A stretch of 64,000 nt of DNA from JBQCHF01 sp051954955. Its GTDB lineage: Bacteria; Actinomycetota; Actinomycetes; Motilibacterales; Motilibacteraceae. The notes beneath the pieces are model-generated. The model searched no databases. It worked only from the letters and a program-made list of their open reading frames with translations, and was not told the DNA's origin. The position numbers and the translations under genes are program-made. This document shows positions 8,210 to 16,576 of this stretch, piece after piece. The stretch is taken from the NCBI GenBank assembly GCA_051954955.1, contig JBQCHF010000072.1:1-64000 (forward strand), in the 5' to 3' direction. How positions within the stretch are numbered: position 1 is the stretch's first letter; every line of letters begins with the position of its first letter.

Positions 8210-9118
8210 TCAGCGGCGGCGCTCCAGGCGGTCCAGTGCGTGCCGGGCCCGCTCCTCGGCCCGGACCGCGGCGCGCTCGTCCAGGGCGGCCGCGGCGGCC
8301 CGCCGCTCGGCGTCGACGAGCTGGGCGCGCAGCTCCTCCACCCGCTCCCTGGCGGCGCCGGCGTCCCGCGCGGCCGCCTCCCGCGCCGCCTGGGCCGCGG
8401 ACAGCTGCTCGCGGGCCTCCCGCAGCGCCCGCTCGGCCGCCTCCGCCGCCGCCCGCTGCCTGGCCTGCCGCGCCGCCTCCTCGCGCTCGGCCCGCTCGCG
8501 GCGCGACCGGTCCGCTGCCGGCTCGGGCCGCTCCCGGGGACCGGCCGCCTTCCCCCGCCCGGCTGCGGGCCGCGCCGTCTGGGTGCCGCGCGGGCCGGGC
8601 GCGACGGCACCGAACCCGACCGCCTCGCGCGGCCCCACCAGCCGGCCCGTCCGCACCGCCGCGGCCACCTCCGGGTCGCCCAGCGCCGCCTCCAGCGTCT
8701 CCTGCACCGCACGGCGCACGTCGGCGTCGGCCGCCGCCCCGGCCTGCTCCGCCAGGGCGGCCGCCTCGCGCACCAGGGCGTCGACGACGGCCCGGCGCTG
8801 CGCCGACAGCGTCCGCAGCGAGCCGGCGTCGAGCTGCTCGGTGGCCTCGCGCAGCGCCTCGCCCAGCGTCAGCAGCTGCTCGACGACGTCGGCGCGCTCG
8901 CGGACCAGCAGGTTGACCAGCCAGGCGGGGCGGGTGGGGCGGCGCAGCGCGGCCACCGCGGCCGCCGCCGGCTTGTCCCCCGCCGCCCGCAGCGCGGCCA
9001 CCCGGACGGCGCGCTCGGCCACGAAGCGGTCGGGCGGCACGGCGTAGAGGGCGTCGGCGGCCTCGACCACCTGCGGGTCCTCGCTGTCGCTCACCCGCAC
9101 CTCCTCCCCGCTCGCCAC
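8210..9118 (-). CDS. conserved actinobacterial coiled-coil protein of unknown function
   Basis: A 302-residue soluble protein. The first ~90 residues look conserved and globular, with LYAVPPDRFVAERAVRVAAL and RRPTRPAWLVNLLVRE. From about residue 190 the chain is a long Ala/Arg/Glu-rich coiled coil (repeated REEAARQARQ, REAREQL, ARERVEELRAQL). I recognise the N-terminal pattern from uncharacterised actinobacterial proteins but know no function. It is divergent from the histidine kinase gene. The 160-base gap between them shows no clear promoter to me. Confidence 0.72.
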   Translation of the reverse strand: MASGEEVRVSDSEDPQVVEAADALYAVPPDRFVAERAVRVAALRAAGDKPAAAAVAALRRPTRPAWLVNLLVRERADVVEQLLTLGEALREATEQLDAGSLRTLSAQRRAVVDALVREAAALAEQAGAAADADVRRAVQETLEAALGDPEVAAAVRTGRLVGPREAVGFGAVAPGPRGTQTARPAAGRGKAAGPRERPEPAADRSRRERAEREEAARQARQRAAAEAAERALREAREQLSAAQAAREAAARDAGAARERVEELRAQLVDAERRAAAAALDERAAVRAEERARHALDRLERRR

Positions 9119-9278
9119 AGATCGTCCCGCACGCGGTGACGGTCGCCTCAGCTCGCGGCCGGCGCGCCCGACAAGACGTAGGGGCGCGATCGGGCCCTGC
9201 TGGTCGTGCGCCTCCTACGCTGCACGCGATCGACGTCGTCCGGCGAGCTGGGCGGTGCAGGGTTCTCGGGGAGGTGCG

Positions 9279-10949
9279 GTGAGCGTGGCGGTCGCGGAGC
9301 GGACCGGGCAAGAGCAGGTGCGCGCCCGCCCGTCCGCCGCGCAGCTCGAGGAGCTGTTCGAGGTGGCCACCGGCCTCGGCGCCGACCTCGACCTGCCCGC
9401 CGTGCTCGACCGGCTCGTGCTCGGCGCCATGCGGCTCACCGCGGCCCGGTACGGCGCCCTGGCGGTGCTCGGGCCGGACGGCATGATCGGCGACTTCGTC
9501 GCGCACGGCTTCGACGCCGCCACCCGGCACGCGATCGGCCAGCCGCCGCAGGGTCGCGGGCTGCTCGGCGTGCTGGTGGAGGACCCCCGGCCGCTGCGGG
9601 TGGACGACGTGGCCGCCCACCCCCGCGCCTACGGCTTCCCGCCGCACCACCCGCCGCTGCGCGCGTTCCTCGCGGTGCCGGTCACCACTCCCGCCGGGAT
9701 CTGGGGCCACCTCTACGTCGCCGAGCCCGAGCGGAGCGGGCGGGACGTCTTCGACGCCGCCGACGAGGCCCTCGTGGTGTCGCTGGCCGCCGCCGCCGGC
9801 CCCACCATCGCCAACGCCCAGCAGCACCAGCGCTCGGCCCGCCGGCAGGCGTGGCTGGAGGCGCTGACCGAGGTGCAGGAGGTCATGCTCACCTCCACCG
9901 ACCGCACCTCCGCGCTGCGGCTGGTCGCGCGCCGGGCACGGGAGGTGGCCGACGCCGACTTCGCCGCCCTGCTGCTACCCGCGCAGGACGACGAGCTGTC
10001 GGTGGAGGTCGTCTCCGGCGACGGCATGGACGAGGGCCCGAGCCTGCGCTTCCCGCTGGCCGGCAGCCTCACCGGCGAGGTGCTGCGCACCGGCCGACCG
10101 GTGGTCTCCGACGACGTGCACGCCGACGAGATCGCCTTCTCCCCGGCCGGCGGCTGGCCGGAGGAGTGGCCGCAGCTCGGGGCGGCGCTGTTCGTGCCGC
10201 TGACCTCCTCCAGCGGCACCCTCGGCGTGCTCGTCGTGGCCGCGCGCCGCGACGTCGATGGCCGGTTCGGGCTGGGCGAGGTGCAGCTGGTGGGCAGCCT
10301 GGCCGGCCAGGCCGCGCTGGCCCTGGAGCGGCTGCGCGCCCGTGACGACCGCGCACGCCTGGCCGTCTACGAGGACCGCGACCGGATCGCCCGCGACCTG
10401 CACGACCTGGTCATCCAGCGCCTGTTCGCCACCGGCCTGCAGCTGCAGGGCACCGCCCGCGCGCTGGCCGACGAGGCGCAGCGAGCGCGCGTGGAGCGGG
10501 CGGTCGACGACCTGGACACCACGATCCAGGCCATCCGCGCCACGATCTTCCAGCTCGGCCGCCGGGCCGGCGCCCTGTCCGCCGAGGTGCGCGCGGTCGT
10601 CGAGGAGTCCGGCCGGTCGCTCGCCTCGGCCCCGGTGCTCACCCTGGAGGGCCCCCTGGACGGCGGCGTGCCCGAGCGAGTGCGCCCGCACCTGGTCGCG
10701 GTGCTGCGCGAGGCCCTCACCAACGTGGCCCGGCACGCGAAGGCCGACACCGCCAGCGTGCTGGTCGCCGTCGGCGACGACATCCGCGTGGTGGTGGAGG
10801 ACGACGGCTGCGGCATGGGCGTCACCGTCCGCCGCAGCGGCCTGCGCAACCTGCGCGAGCGCGCGGAGTCCCTCGGCGGGGTGCTCGAGGTGAGCCCCGC
10901 CGACGAGCGAGGCACCCGGTTGGAGTGGCGGGTGCCGCTGCGGGGGTGA
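9279..10949 (+). CDS. DevS/DosS-like sensor histidine kinase with two GAF domains
   Basis: A 556-residue NarL-type kinase with no transmembrane segment. GAF-A is about residues 20-170, GAF-B about 190-345, then the dimerisation helix ARDLHDLVIQRLFATGLQL with His375, and an ATPase domain (EALTNVARHA, EDDGCGMG). GAF-A contains FPPHHPPLRAFLAVPV. As I recall, the equivalent segment of mycobacterial DevS/DosS holds the haem-ligand His, so sensing of O2, NO or redox is plausible. GTG 9279 is preferred because GGGGAGG precedes it. Its likely partner is the regulator at 11182-11823, which faces it. Confidence 0.87.
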   Translation: MSVAVAERTGQEQVRARPSAAQLEELFEVATGLGADLDLPAVLDRLVLGAMRLTAARYGALAVLGPDGMIGDFVAHGFDAATRHAIGQPPQGRGLLGVLVEDPRPLRVDDVAAHPRAYGFPPHHPPLRAFLAVPVTTPAGIWGHLYVAEPERSGRDVFDAADEALVVSLAAAAGPTIANAQQHQRSARRQAWLEALTEVQEVMLTSTDRTSALRLVARRAREVADADFAALLLPAQDDELSVEVVSGDGMDEGPSLRFPLAGSLTGEVLRTGRPVVSDDVHADEIAFSPAGGWPEEWPQLGAALFVPLTSSSGTLGVLVVAARRDVDGRFGLGEVQLVGSLAGQAALALERLRARDDRARLAVYEDRDRIARDLHDLVIQRLFATGLQLQGTARALADEAQRARVERAVDDLDTTIQAIRATIFQLGRRAGALSAEVRAVVEESGRSLASAPVLTLEGPLDGGVPERVRPHLVAVLREALTNVARHAKADTASVLVAVGDDIRVVVEDDGCGMGVTVRRSGLRNLRERAESLGGVLEVSPADERGTRLEWRVPLRG

Positions 10950-11079
10950 GGTCCGCCTCCGCCTCTTCTGGCTCGGCGTCGTCGCGTCGGCTGCCGACGG
11001 TTCTGCTGGGCACGGTCAACGGCGCTGGTGACGGCGGCGGCGGGCGGCCGGCGAGGTCCCGCGGCCGGGTGCGGCACGC

Positions 11080-11155
11080 ATGGGTGGCACACCCATAGGC
11101 ATAGATGCGTATGGGTGTGACCCATTCATCGCAGGCGCATGGGTGGCACACCCAT
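11080..11155. repeat. three spaced palindromes, ATGGGTG/CACCCAT type
   Basis: Between the convergent kinase and regulator genes lie ATGGGTG-GCA-CACCCAT (11080-11096), ATGGGT-GTG-ACCCAT (11111-11125), and an exact second copy of the first (11139-11155). Centres are 30 and 29 bases apart, about three helical turns. Each is a perfect dyad. No T-tract follows, so they look more like protein-binding sites or a repeat element than plain terminators. The remaining 10950-11079 stretch shows nothing I can name. Confidence 0.8.
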
Positions 11156-11181
11156 ACGCTTCCCACGACGTGGGGGGACCC

Positions 11182-11823
11182 TCAGCCCGCGTCGCGCACC
11201 TTGGCCGCGAGCACCGCCGCCTGGGTGCGCCGCTCGAGGCCGAGCTTGGCCAGCAGCGAGGAGACGTGGTTCTTCACGGTCTTCTCGGCGAGGTCGAGGT
11301 GCTCGGCGATCTGGCGGTTGGTGAGGCCGTCGGCGACCAGCATGAGCACGGTGCGCTCTCGCTCGGTGAGGCCGGCGAGGCGGTCGTCCTGCGGCTCGCC
11401 GCGGACCCGGCGCAGCACCCGCATGGTGACCGCGGGGTCCAGCAGCGACTGGCCGGCGGCCACTTGGCGGATCGCCTCCACCAGGTCGTTGCCGCGGACC
11501 TGCTTGAGCAGGTAGCCCGAGGCGCCGGCCATGATCGCGGAGAACAGCGCCTCCTCGTCGTCGTAGGAGGTGAGGATGAGCGCGCGGATGCCGGCGTGGT
11601 GGGAGCGCAGCTCGCGGCAGACGTCGATGCCGCTGCCGTCGGGCAGGCGCCCGTCCAGCACGGCGACGTCGGCCTCCAGCGTGGGCATGAGGGCCCGCGC
11701 CTCGGCCGCGGTGGCGGCCTGGGCCACCACCTGCAGATCGGGCTCGGCCTCGAGCAGGTCCTTGAGCCCCCGGCGGACGACCTCGTGGTCGTCGAGCAGG
11801 AAGACCCGGATGGTGCCGGTCAC
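11182..11823 (-). CDS. DevR/DosR-like response regulator (NarL/LuxR family)
   Basis: A 213-residue regulator. The receiver has DDH at residues 11-13, the phosphoacceptor Asp57 in VAVLDGRLPDGSG, and YLLK near the conserved Lys. The C-terminal LuxR helix-turn-helix reads LTERERTVLMLVADGLTNRQIA, then EKTVKNHVSSLLAKLG, closely like DevR/DosR. GTG 11823 is the start, with GGAGGA upstream; it overlaps the stop of the preceding small gene. It therefore ends an operon that begins with flhA. The cognate kinase is probably the gene at 9279-10949. Confidence 0.88.
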   Translation of the reverse strand: MTGTIRVFLLDDHEVVRRGLKDLLEAEPDLQVVAQAATAAEARALMPTLEADVAVLDGRLPDGSGIDVCRELRSHHAGIRALILTSYDDEEALFSAIMAGASGYLLKQVRGNDLVEAIRQVAAGQSLLDPAVTMRVLRRVRGEPQDDRLAGLTERERTVLMLVADGLTNRQIAEHLDLAEKTVKNHVSSLLAKLGLERRTQAAVLAAKVRDAG

Positions 11824-12161
11824 TGTGCTCCTCCAGAGATTCCGCCGGACCCGCCGGCGCGGTCCCCCATGGAAACACGGCCCGGGCCCTGCTCCGCGGC
11901 CGGCGCCGGGCGCTGGCCGGGCACGTCGCCGGCCCGCCGCTGCAACCCCCCGGCACCCCCCAGCGGCCCCTTGCCCGGCCCGCCGACGTAGGGGCGCACG
12001 ACGGCCTCGAGCACGGCGCCCCCGACGCTGGCGACGACCAGCGCCACCAGGGTCCGCTGCAGCGCGGTGCCGGCGGGCATGGTCCCCTCCACCAGCGAGC
12101 GCCACAGCGCCGGCGAGGCGATGAGCAGGCCCACCAGCAGGGCCGTCGGCCGGAGCCTCAC
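11820..12161 (-). CDS. small membrane protein in the flhA operon
   Basis: A 113-residue protein beginning at GTG 12161 with GGAGG six bases upstream. Residues ~5-22 and ~37-60 are hydrophobic (TALLVGLLIASPALW; TLVALVVASVGGAVLEAVV), so two membrane segments are likely, followed by a Gly/Pro/Arg-rich cytoplasmic tail. Its stop overlaps the start of the response regulator. I do not recognise a family. Position between the PilZ gene and the regulator implies a motility- or signalling-linked role, which is inference. Confidence 0.62.
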   Translation of the reverse strand: MRLRPTALLVGLLIASPALWRSLVEGTMPAGTALQRTLVALVVASVGGAVLEAVVRPYVGGPGKGPLGGAGGLQRRAGDVPGQRPAPAAEQGPGRVSMGDRAGGSGGISGGAQ

Positions 12162-12204
12162 GCGTCCTCCAGGGTCGGGATGGTCAGCATGGTCGAGGAC
12201 GTGC

Positions 12205-12858
12205 TCACTGCTGGCTCGCGGTCCGCCGCTCGAGCAGCTGCTGGCGCAGCACCGCGCGGCGGATCTCGTCGGCCACCGCCACCGGCTCGTCGAAGGCGAT
12301 GGCCGCCTCGCCGCGCCCGTCGCGACCGGGGTCGACGCGGATCACCGTGCCGACCAGCACCGCCTCGAAACCCTCTAGGGACAGGTGCACCTCGATCGCG
12401 CCCCCCGGCTCGAGCGGCACGCAGGTCTCCAGCAGCAGCCGGGCCCCGCCCTCGGACAGGTCCAGCACGCGGCCGGTCACCACCGAGGTGAGGGTCTCGT
12501 GCCGGGGCACGACGGCCACCCGCCCGGGCACCGCCGCACGGGCGTACTGGCGGCGCTGGAGGATCATGACGTCCCCCTCCACCCGCAGCAGCCACCGGGT
12601 GCCGCCGTGCCGGCGGACCTCCTCGATGTGCGCGACCAGCACCCGCAGGCCGCGCCGGTCGGCCCAGCGCACCAGCACCCGGGTGCCGGGCACGGCGTCG
12701 ACGTCGCCGTCGAAGGCGGGGGCGCCGACCAGCAGCCGGGCTCCGGCCGCGTCGTCCTCGCGGTCCTCGACGCGCGAGGGCGCGCCGGACACGTAGAGGG
12801 CCTCGGCCGGGCCGACGTCGAGCCGCACCAGCGCGTTGACCTCCGGGGGAAGGTTCAC
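12205..12858 (-). CDS. PilZ-domain c-di-GMP effector (YcgR-like)
   Basis: A 217-residue protein. The C-terminal half has the PilZ signature: RRQYAR (RxxxR type) near residue 103 and DLSEGGARLLLE (D/NxSxxG) near 140. The first ~95 residues form a YcgR-N-like module (VRLDVGPAEALYVSGAPSRVED). In other bacteria such proteins act as flagellar brakes when c-di-GMP is high. I start it at GTG 12858, with GAGGG a few bases upstream and 7 bases after the FlhF-like stop. The frame stays open upstream, across the FlhF-like gene, without family-like sequence. Confidence 0.85.
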   Translation of the reverse strand: MNLPPEVNALVRLDVGPAEALYVSGAPSRVEDREDDAAGARLLVGAPAFDGDVDAVPGTRVLVRWADRRGLRVLVAHIEEVRRHGGTRWLLRVEGDVMILQRRQYARAAVPGRVAVVPRHETLTSVVTGRVLDLSEGGARLLLETCVPLEPGGAIEVHLSLEGFEAVLVGTVIRVDPGRDGRGEAAIAFDEPVAVADEIRRAVLRQQLLERRTASQQ

Positions 12859-12865
12859 CGCGCCC

Positions 12866-14329
12866 TCACGCCGTCCGGGCGCGGCGGCCGGCCGCGGCCA
12901 GCCGGTCGACCACGAGCGCGGCCCAGCAGGCGGCGTCCCCGCGACGGCGGTCGACCAGGGCGGTGGGCAGCCCGCGCTCGATCGCCAGGGCGAGCGGCGA
13001 GGCGGGATCGCCGGTGGCAGCGGTGGCGCGGACGACCAGCGCGTCCACGCGGCCGAGCAGCTCCAGGTGCGCGGCGACGTCGGCGCTCTTGCGGGTGGCG
13101 TCCACGACCGCCCACACCGCGGTGGCGCCGATGCCGCCGACGACGTCGCGCGCCCAGTCGGCGCTGCCGTCCTCCAGCGGGGCGTCCACGGCGACGACGG
13201 TCGGCACGTCGGCCCGCTGCAGCCGCGGGGCACGGCGGCGGGCGTCGGCCGGGCCGGTCACCCGGCGCGCCGAGTGGACCGACCCGTAGGTGGACGGGCC
13301 GGCGAGCAGCACGGTCGCGGGGTCCAGGCGCAGAGACTTGGCGACCTCGCGGGCCACCTCGAGCGCGACGGGCCCGTCGCCGACCACGGCGAGCACCTCG
13401 CCGGCGCCGGTCGGTGCGGCCGGGGCCGTGGGCAGCACGGCCTCGATGGCGCGGGTGAGGCCGCCGACCAGGCCGTCGGCGCCGTCCAGCTCGACGTCCG
13501 CGGCCAGCTCGCGGGGCAGCCCGAGCGAGGTGAGCCGGCGCAGCAGGCCGCCGAAGAGCTCCTCCGGGGCGACCGACGACGCGGGCTCGGCGACGACCGT
13601 CGACGCCGTCTCCGACGCGGTGTCGGACTGGACGATCACCGCGGGGGCACTGTCCATCGCGCTCGCTGCCGTGACGTCCTCCGACGTCTCGTCGGAGAAG
13701 GAGGCGGCCGGCTCCTCCCGGCGCGCCGGGCGCACCACGTTCCCGAGCTCGCTCGGCGCGATCGGCGCCGGCACGAACGGGCGCGCGTGGCTGAGCGGGC
13801 GCACGACCGGCTCGGGCTCCGGCAGGACCGCCGGTGCGAGCAGCTCCGGCAGTGCGGCCGGCAGGTCGGTGGGGGCGGAGGGACTGCCGGCGGTGCGGGC
13901 GATCCCGGCCAGCACCGCGGCGAAGTCGGGCCGCTCGGTGGAGATCGGACCCTCCGCCGGCGCGGGGGGCGTGGGCGGGGTCAGCGTGGCCGCGGTTGCG
14001 GCCGGCATCGCGAAGGCGGCCTCCGCGGCGTCGATGGCGGCCGCGAGGTCGAGCAGCGAGGTGGGCGACGCGGGACTCTCGACGGCCGCTGCCGTCGCCT
14101 GCCTGGTTGGCGCGGCAGCAGCGGCTATCTCCGACGCGTCGTCGGAGGAGGATGACGGGGCGTCGACCTCCACCGTCACCTCGAAGCGCTCGCGGGCGAA
14201 GAACCCGGCGAAGCCGCCGCTGCGCACCTTCTCCGCGGACACGATGCGGGCGCCCGCCCCGTGCTCGGTCCGCACGCGGTCCAGCAGCACGGCGATGTCA
14301 GGACCCTCAAGCAACAGCCGCGTGGGCAC
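12866..14329 (-). CDS. FlhF-like protein with a degenerate nucleotide-binding loop
   Basis: A 487-residue protein in the flhF position directly behind flhA (overlap 23 bases). Residues 1-55 match the FlhF start (TRLLLEGPDIAVLLDRVRTEHGAGARIVSAEKVRSGGFAGFFARE region, anchored by GAR-IV and GGF-GFF). Residues ~60-260 are an Ala/Pro/Ser-rich linker. Residues ~310-480 resemble the SRP-GTPase fold, but where GxxxxGKT is expected it reads VVGDGPVALEVA. It also contains three of the Ser-Asp-x-x-Ser-Glu palindromes. GTP hydrolysis is doubtful. Confidence 0.75.
   Translation of the reverse strand: MPTRLLLEGPDIAVLLDRVRTEHGAGARIVSAEKVRSGGFAGFFARERFEVTVEVDAPSSSSDDASEIAAAAAPTRQATAAAVESPASPTSLLDLAAAIDAAEAAFAMPAATAATLTPPTPPAPAEGPISTERPDFAAVLAGIARTAGSPSAPTDLPAALPELLAPAVLPEPEPVVRPLSHARPFVPAPIAPSELGNVVRPARREEPAASFSDETSEDVTAASAMDSAPAVIVQSDTASETASTVVAEPASSVAPEELFGGLLRRLTSLGLPRELAADVELDGADGLVGGLTRAIEAVLPTAPAAPTGAGEVLAVVGDGPVALEVAREVAKSLRLDPATVLLAGPSTYGSVHSARRVTGPADARRRAPRLQRADVPTVVAVDAPLEDGSADWARDVVGGIGATAVWAVVDATRKSADVAAHLELLGRVDALVVRATAATGDPASPLALAIERGLPTALVDRRRGDAACWAALVVDRLAAAGRRARTA
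13610..13628. repeat. intragenic inverted repeat CTCCGAC-N5-GTCGGAc (near-perfect)
   Basis: CTCCGAC (13610-13616), GCGGT, then GTCGGAC (13622-13628); six of seven arm positions pair. It lies inside the FlhF-like gene and encodes Ser-Asp-Thr-Ala-Ser-Glu in the linker. Confidence 0.7.
13679..13697. repeat. intragenic inverted repeat CTCCGAC-N5-GTCGGAG
   Basis: Perfect 7-base arms at 13679-13685 and 13691-13697 with spacer GTCTC. It lies in the FlhF-like gene and encodes Ser-Asp-Glu-Thr-Ser-Glu, 51 bases from the next copy arm. Confidence 0.8.
14129..14147. repeat. intragenic inverted repeat CTCCGAC-N5-GTCGGAG
   Basis: Perfect 7-base arms at 14129-14135 and 14141-14147 with spacer GCGTC. It lies in the FlhF-like gene just after the conserved N-terminal module and encodes Ser-Asp-Asp-Ala-Ser-Glu. 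Confidence 0.8.
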
Positions 14330-16373
14330 GCGTCACCACTCCGATCGTGTCGATGTCGACGCCGTTGGACACCTCGCCGTAGGCGAGGACGGGCAGGCGG
14401 GGCAGCGTGGTCGCGACCAGCCGGCGCAGCGCGGGGCGCACCTGCGGGGAGCAGACCAGCACGGGGGTACGGCCGGCGCGCTCGCCGTCGTCGTGGGCGC
14501 GGGCGACGTCGCCGACGATCGCCTCCATGCGCTCGGCGTCCAGCAGCAGGAACGAGCCGTTGTCGCTGGGGCGCAGCGACTCCAGCAGGCCCTGCTCCAC
14601 GCGCGGGTCCAGGGTGATGACGGCGAGGCGGCCGTCCACGACGTAGGGGGCGCAGATGGCGGCGCCGAGCGTGGCGCGCACCGCCTCGACCAGGCCCTCG
14701 TGGTCGGTGGAGGTGCGCGCGCGCAGGCTCATCGCCTCGAAGATGCGGACCAGGTCGCGGATCGCGACCTGCTCGTCCAGCAGCGACTGCAGCACCCGCT
14801 GCACCTCGCCGAGGCTGAGCGCGGACGGGGTGAGCTCCTCCACCACCGAGGGGTGGGTGCGCTTGACCAGGTCGGCGAGCACCCGCACGTCCTCGCGGCC
14901 GAGCAGGTCGGCGGCGTGGCTGCGCACCACCTCGGCCAGGTGCGTGGTGAGCACCGAGGCACGGTCCACGACGGTGGCGCCGGACAGCTCGGCCTGGTGG
15001 CGCAGCTCGGCCGGCACCCAGCGGGCCGGGAGGCCGAAGACTGGTTCGCGGGTCGGGCGGCCGGGGAGCACCTCGAGGTCGTCGCCGATGGCGAGCACCA
15101 TCCCCGGCGGGGCCTCGCCGCGCGCCACCTCCACGCCGTTGACCCGCACCGCGTAGCTGGACAGCGGCAGCTCGAGGTCGTCGCGGGTGCGCACCAGCGG
15201 CAGCAGCAGGCCGAGGTCGAGGGCGACCTTGCGGCGCAGCGCGCGGATGCGGTCGAGCAGGTCCCCGCCGCTGGAGCTGTCCACGAGGTCGAGCAGGTCG
15301 GGGGCGAGCTCGAGGCCGAGCGGGTCCACCCGCATCTGCTCGGCCAGCGTCTCCGGAGAGTCCGGGCCGGCGATGGCCGGCAGCGCATCCGCTGTCTCCG
15401 ACACCTCGTCGGAGGGGTTCGGGATGCGCGCGGCGATGAGCAGCACGGCGCCGCCGACGAGCAGGAACGGCAGCTTGGGCAGACCGGGGATGAGGCACAG
15501 CGCCACCGCCGCCCCGCCGCCCAGGCGCAGCGCGTGCTTCTGCGCGCCGAACTGGCGCAGGATGTCCCCGGCCATGTCGCCCTGGGTGGTGGACCGGGTG
15601 ACGATGAGACCGGTGGAGACCGACAGCAGCAGCGCGGGGATCTGCGAGACCAGGCCGTCGCCCACCGAGAGCAGGCTGTAGGTCGTGACGGCCTCGCCGA
15701 TGGGCATGTGCTTCTGCACGACGCCGACCACGAACCCACCGATGAGGTTCACCGCGGTGATGACGATGGCCGCGATCGCGTCGCCCTTCACGAACTTGCT
15801 CGCGCCGTCCATCGCGCCGTAGAAGTCGGCCTCGGCGGCCACCTCGGCGCGCCGCTTGCGCGCCTCGTCCTCGTCGATGAGCCCGGCGTTGAGGTCGGCG
15901 TCGATCGCCATCTGCTTGCCGGGCATGGCGTCCAGGGTGAACCGGGCGCCGACCTCGGCCACGCGGCCGGCACCGTTGGTGATGACCAGGAACTGGATGA
16001 TCACCAGGATCAGGAAGATGACCAGGCCGATGACCAGCGAGCCGCCGACGACGAAGTGCCCGAAGGCGTCGATGACCTTGCCGGCGTAGCCGTCGCGCAG
16101 CACCAGCCGGGTGGCGCTCACGTTGAGCGCGAGCCGGAACAGGGTCGCGACCAGCAGCAGCGAGGGGAACACCGCGAAGTCGAGCGGGCGGTGGACGTAC
16201 ATGCTCACCAGCAGGATGAGCAGGCCGGCGGTCACGTTGACCGCGAGCAGCATGTCCAGCACCGGCGTCGGCAGCGGCACGACCATCATCACGACGATCG
16301 CGACGACGGCCGCGGGGATGCCGAACCGGCTCAGCCGGGCTCCGGCACCGGTCGGCTCAGGAGCAGCTGCCAT
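14307..16373 (-). CDS. flhA: FlhA, flagellar export gate protein
   Basis: A 688-residue protein, the normal FlhA length. The N-terminal ~300 residues form eight membrane helices beginning VVAIVVMMVVPLPTPVLDMLL, with the conserved FHIPEP-type cytoplasmic loop region (GAGRVAEVGARFTLDAMPGKQMAIDADLNAG). The C-terminal ~350 residues form the cytosolic export-substrate docking domain. ATG 16373 fits family length; open sequence to 16499 is leader. A FliA-type promoter lies about 107 bases upstream. The gene heads the unit flhA, FlhF-like, PilZ, small membrane protein, response regulator. Confidence 0.96.
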   Translation of the reverse strand: MAAAPEPTGAGARLSRFGIPAAVVAIVVMMVVPLPTPVLDMLLAVNVTAGLLILLVSMYVHRPLDFAVFPSLLLVATLFRLALNVSATRLVLRDGYAGKVIDAFGHFVVGGSLVIGLVIFLILVIIQFLVITNGAGRVAEVGARFTLDAMPGKQMAIDADLNAGLIDEDEARKRRAEVAAEADFYGAMDGASKFVKGDAIAAIVITAVNLIGGFVVGVVQKHMPIGEAVTTYSLLSVGDGLVSQIPALLLSVSTGLIVTRSTTQGDMAGDILRQFGAQKHALRLGGGAAVALCLIPGLPKLPFLLVGGAVLLIAARIPNPSDEVSETADALPAIAGPDSPETLAEQMRVDPLGLELAPDLLDLVDSSSGGDLLDRIRALRRKVALDLGLLLPLVRTRDDLELPLSSYAVRVNGVEVARGEAPPGMVLAIGDDLEVLPGRPTREPVFGLPARWVPAELRHQAELSGATVVDRASVLTTHLAEVVRSHAADLLGREDVRVLADLVKRTHPSVVEELTPSALSLGEVQRVLQSLLDEQVAIRDLVRIFEAMSLRARTSTDHEGLVEAVRATLGAAICAPYVVDGRLAVITLDPRVEQGLLESLRPSDNGSFLLLDAERMEAIVGDVARAHDDGERAGRTPVLVCSPQVRPALRRLVATTLPRLPVLAYGEVSNGVDIDTIGVVTRAHAAVA
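15396..15414. repeat. intragenic inverted repeat CTCCGAC-N5-GTCGGAG
   Basis: Perfect 7-base arms at 15396-15402 and 15408-15414 with spacer ACCTC. In FlhA it encodes Ser-Asp-Glu-Val-Ser-Glu at the junction between the last membrane helix and the cytosolic domain. Confidence 0.8.
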
Positions 16374-16479
16374 GGAGTGCGCACCGTCCGCAGGGTTGTC
16401 GGTCGGGGAGGGTCCCCCGGTCTGGCGGGTGGGGTGGCGAGCAGTCCGTGCCCGCCGGTGCGCCGTCCTGGCACCTCCT

Positions 16480-16506
16480 TCTTCGGCCGCGCCGATCACG
16501 ACCTGA
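16480..16506 (-). promoter_or_regulatory. FliA-type promoter for the flhA unit
   Basis: Read on the minus strand: TCAG, 15 bases, GCCGAAGA. The spacing and the GCCGA core match the sigma-28/WhiG class (TCAA/TAAA-N15-GCCGATAA). It lies in the divergent gap between flhA and the small gene at 16577. Confidence 0.65.
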
Positions 16507-16576
16507 GCGGTGAGATGGGTGGAAGTGACCGTCCAGCTGCGGTTGTATCGGGGCAGAACCGGGCGAGGGAGCGGGG

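Noticed and set aside
9185..9231. Two CGCGATCG blocks between the coiled-coil gene and the kinase
   Set aside because: Short self-complementary words of this type are frequent in GC-rich genomes; spacing gives no further support.
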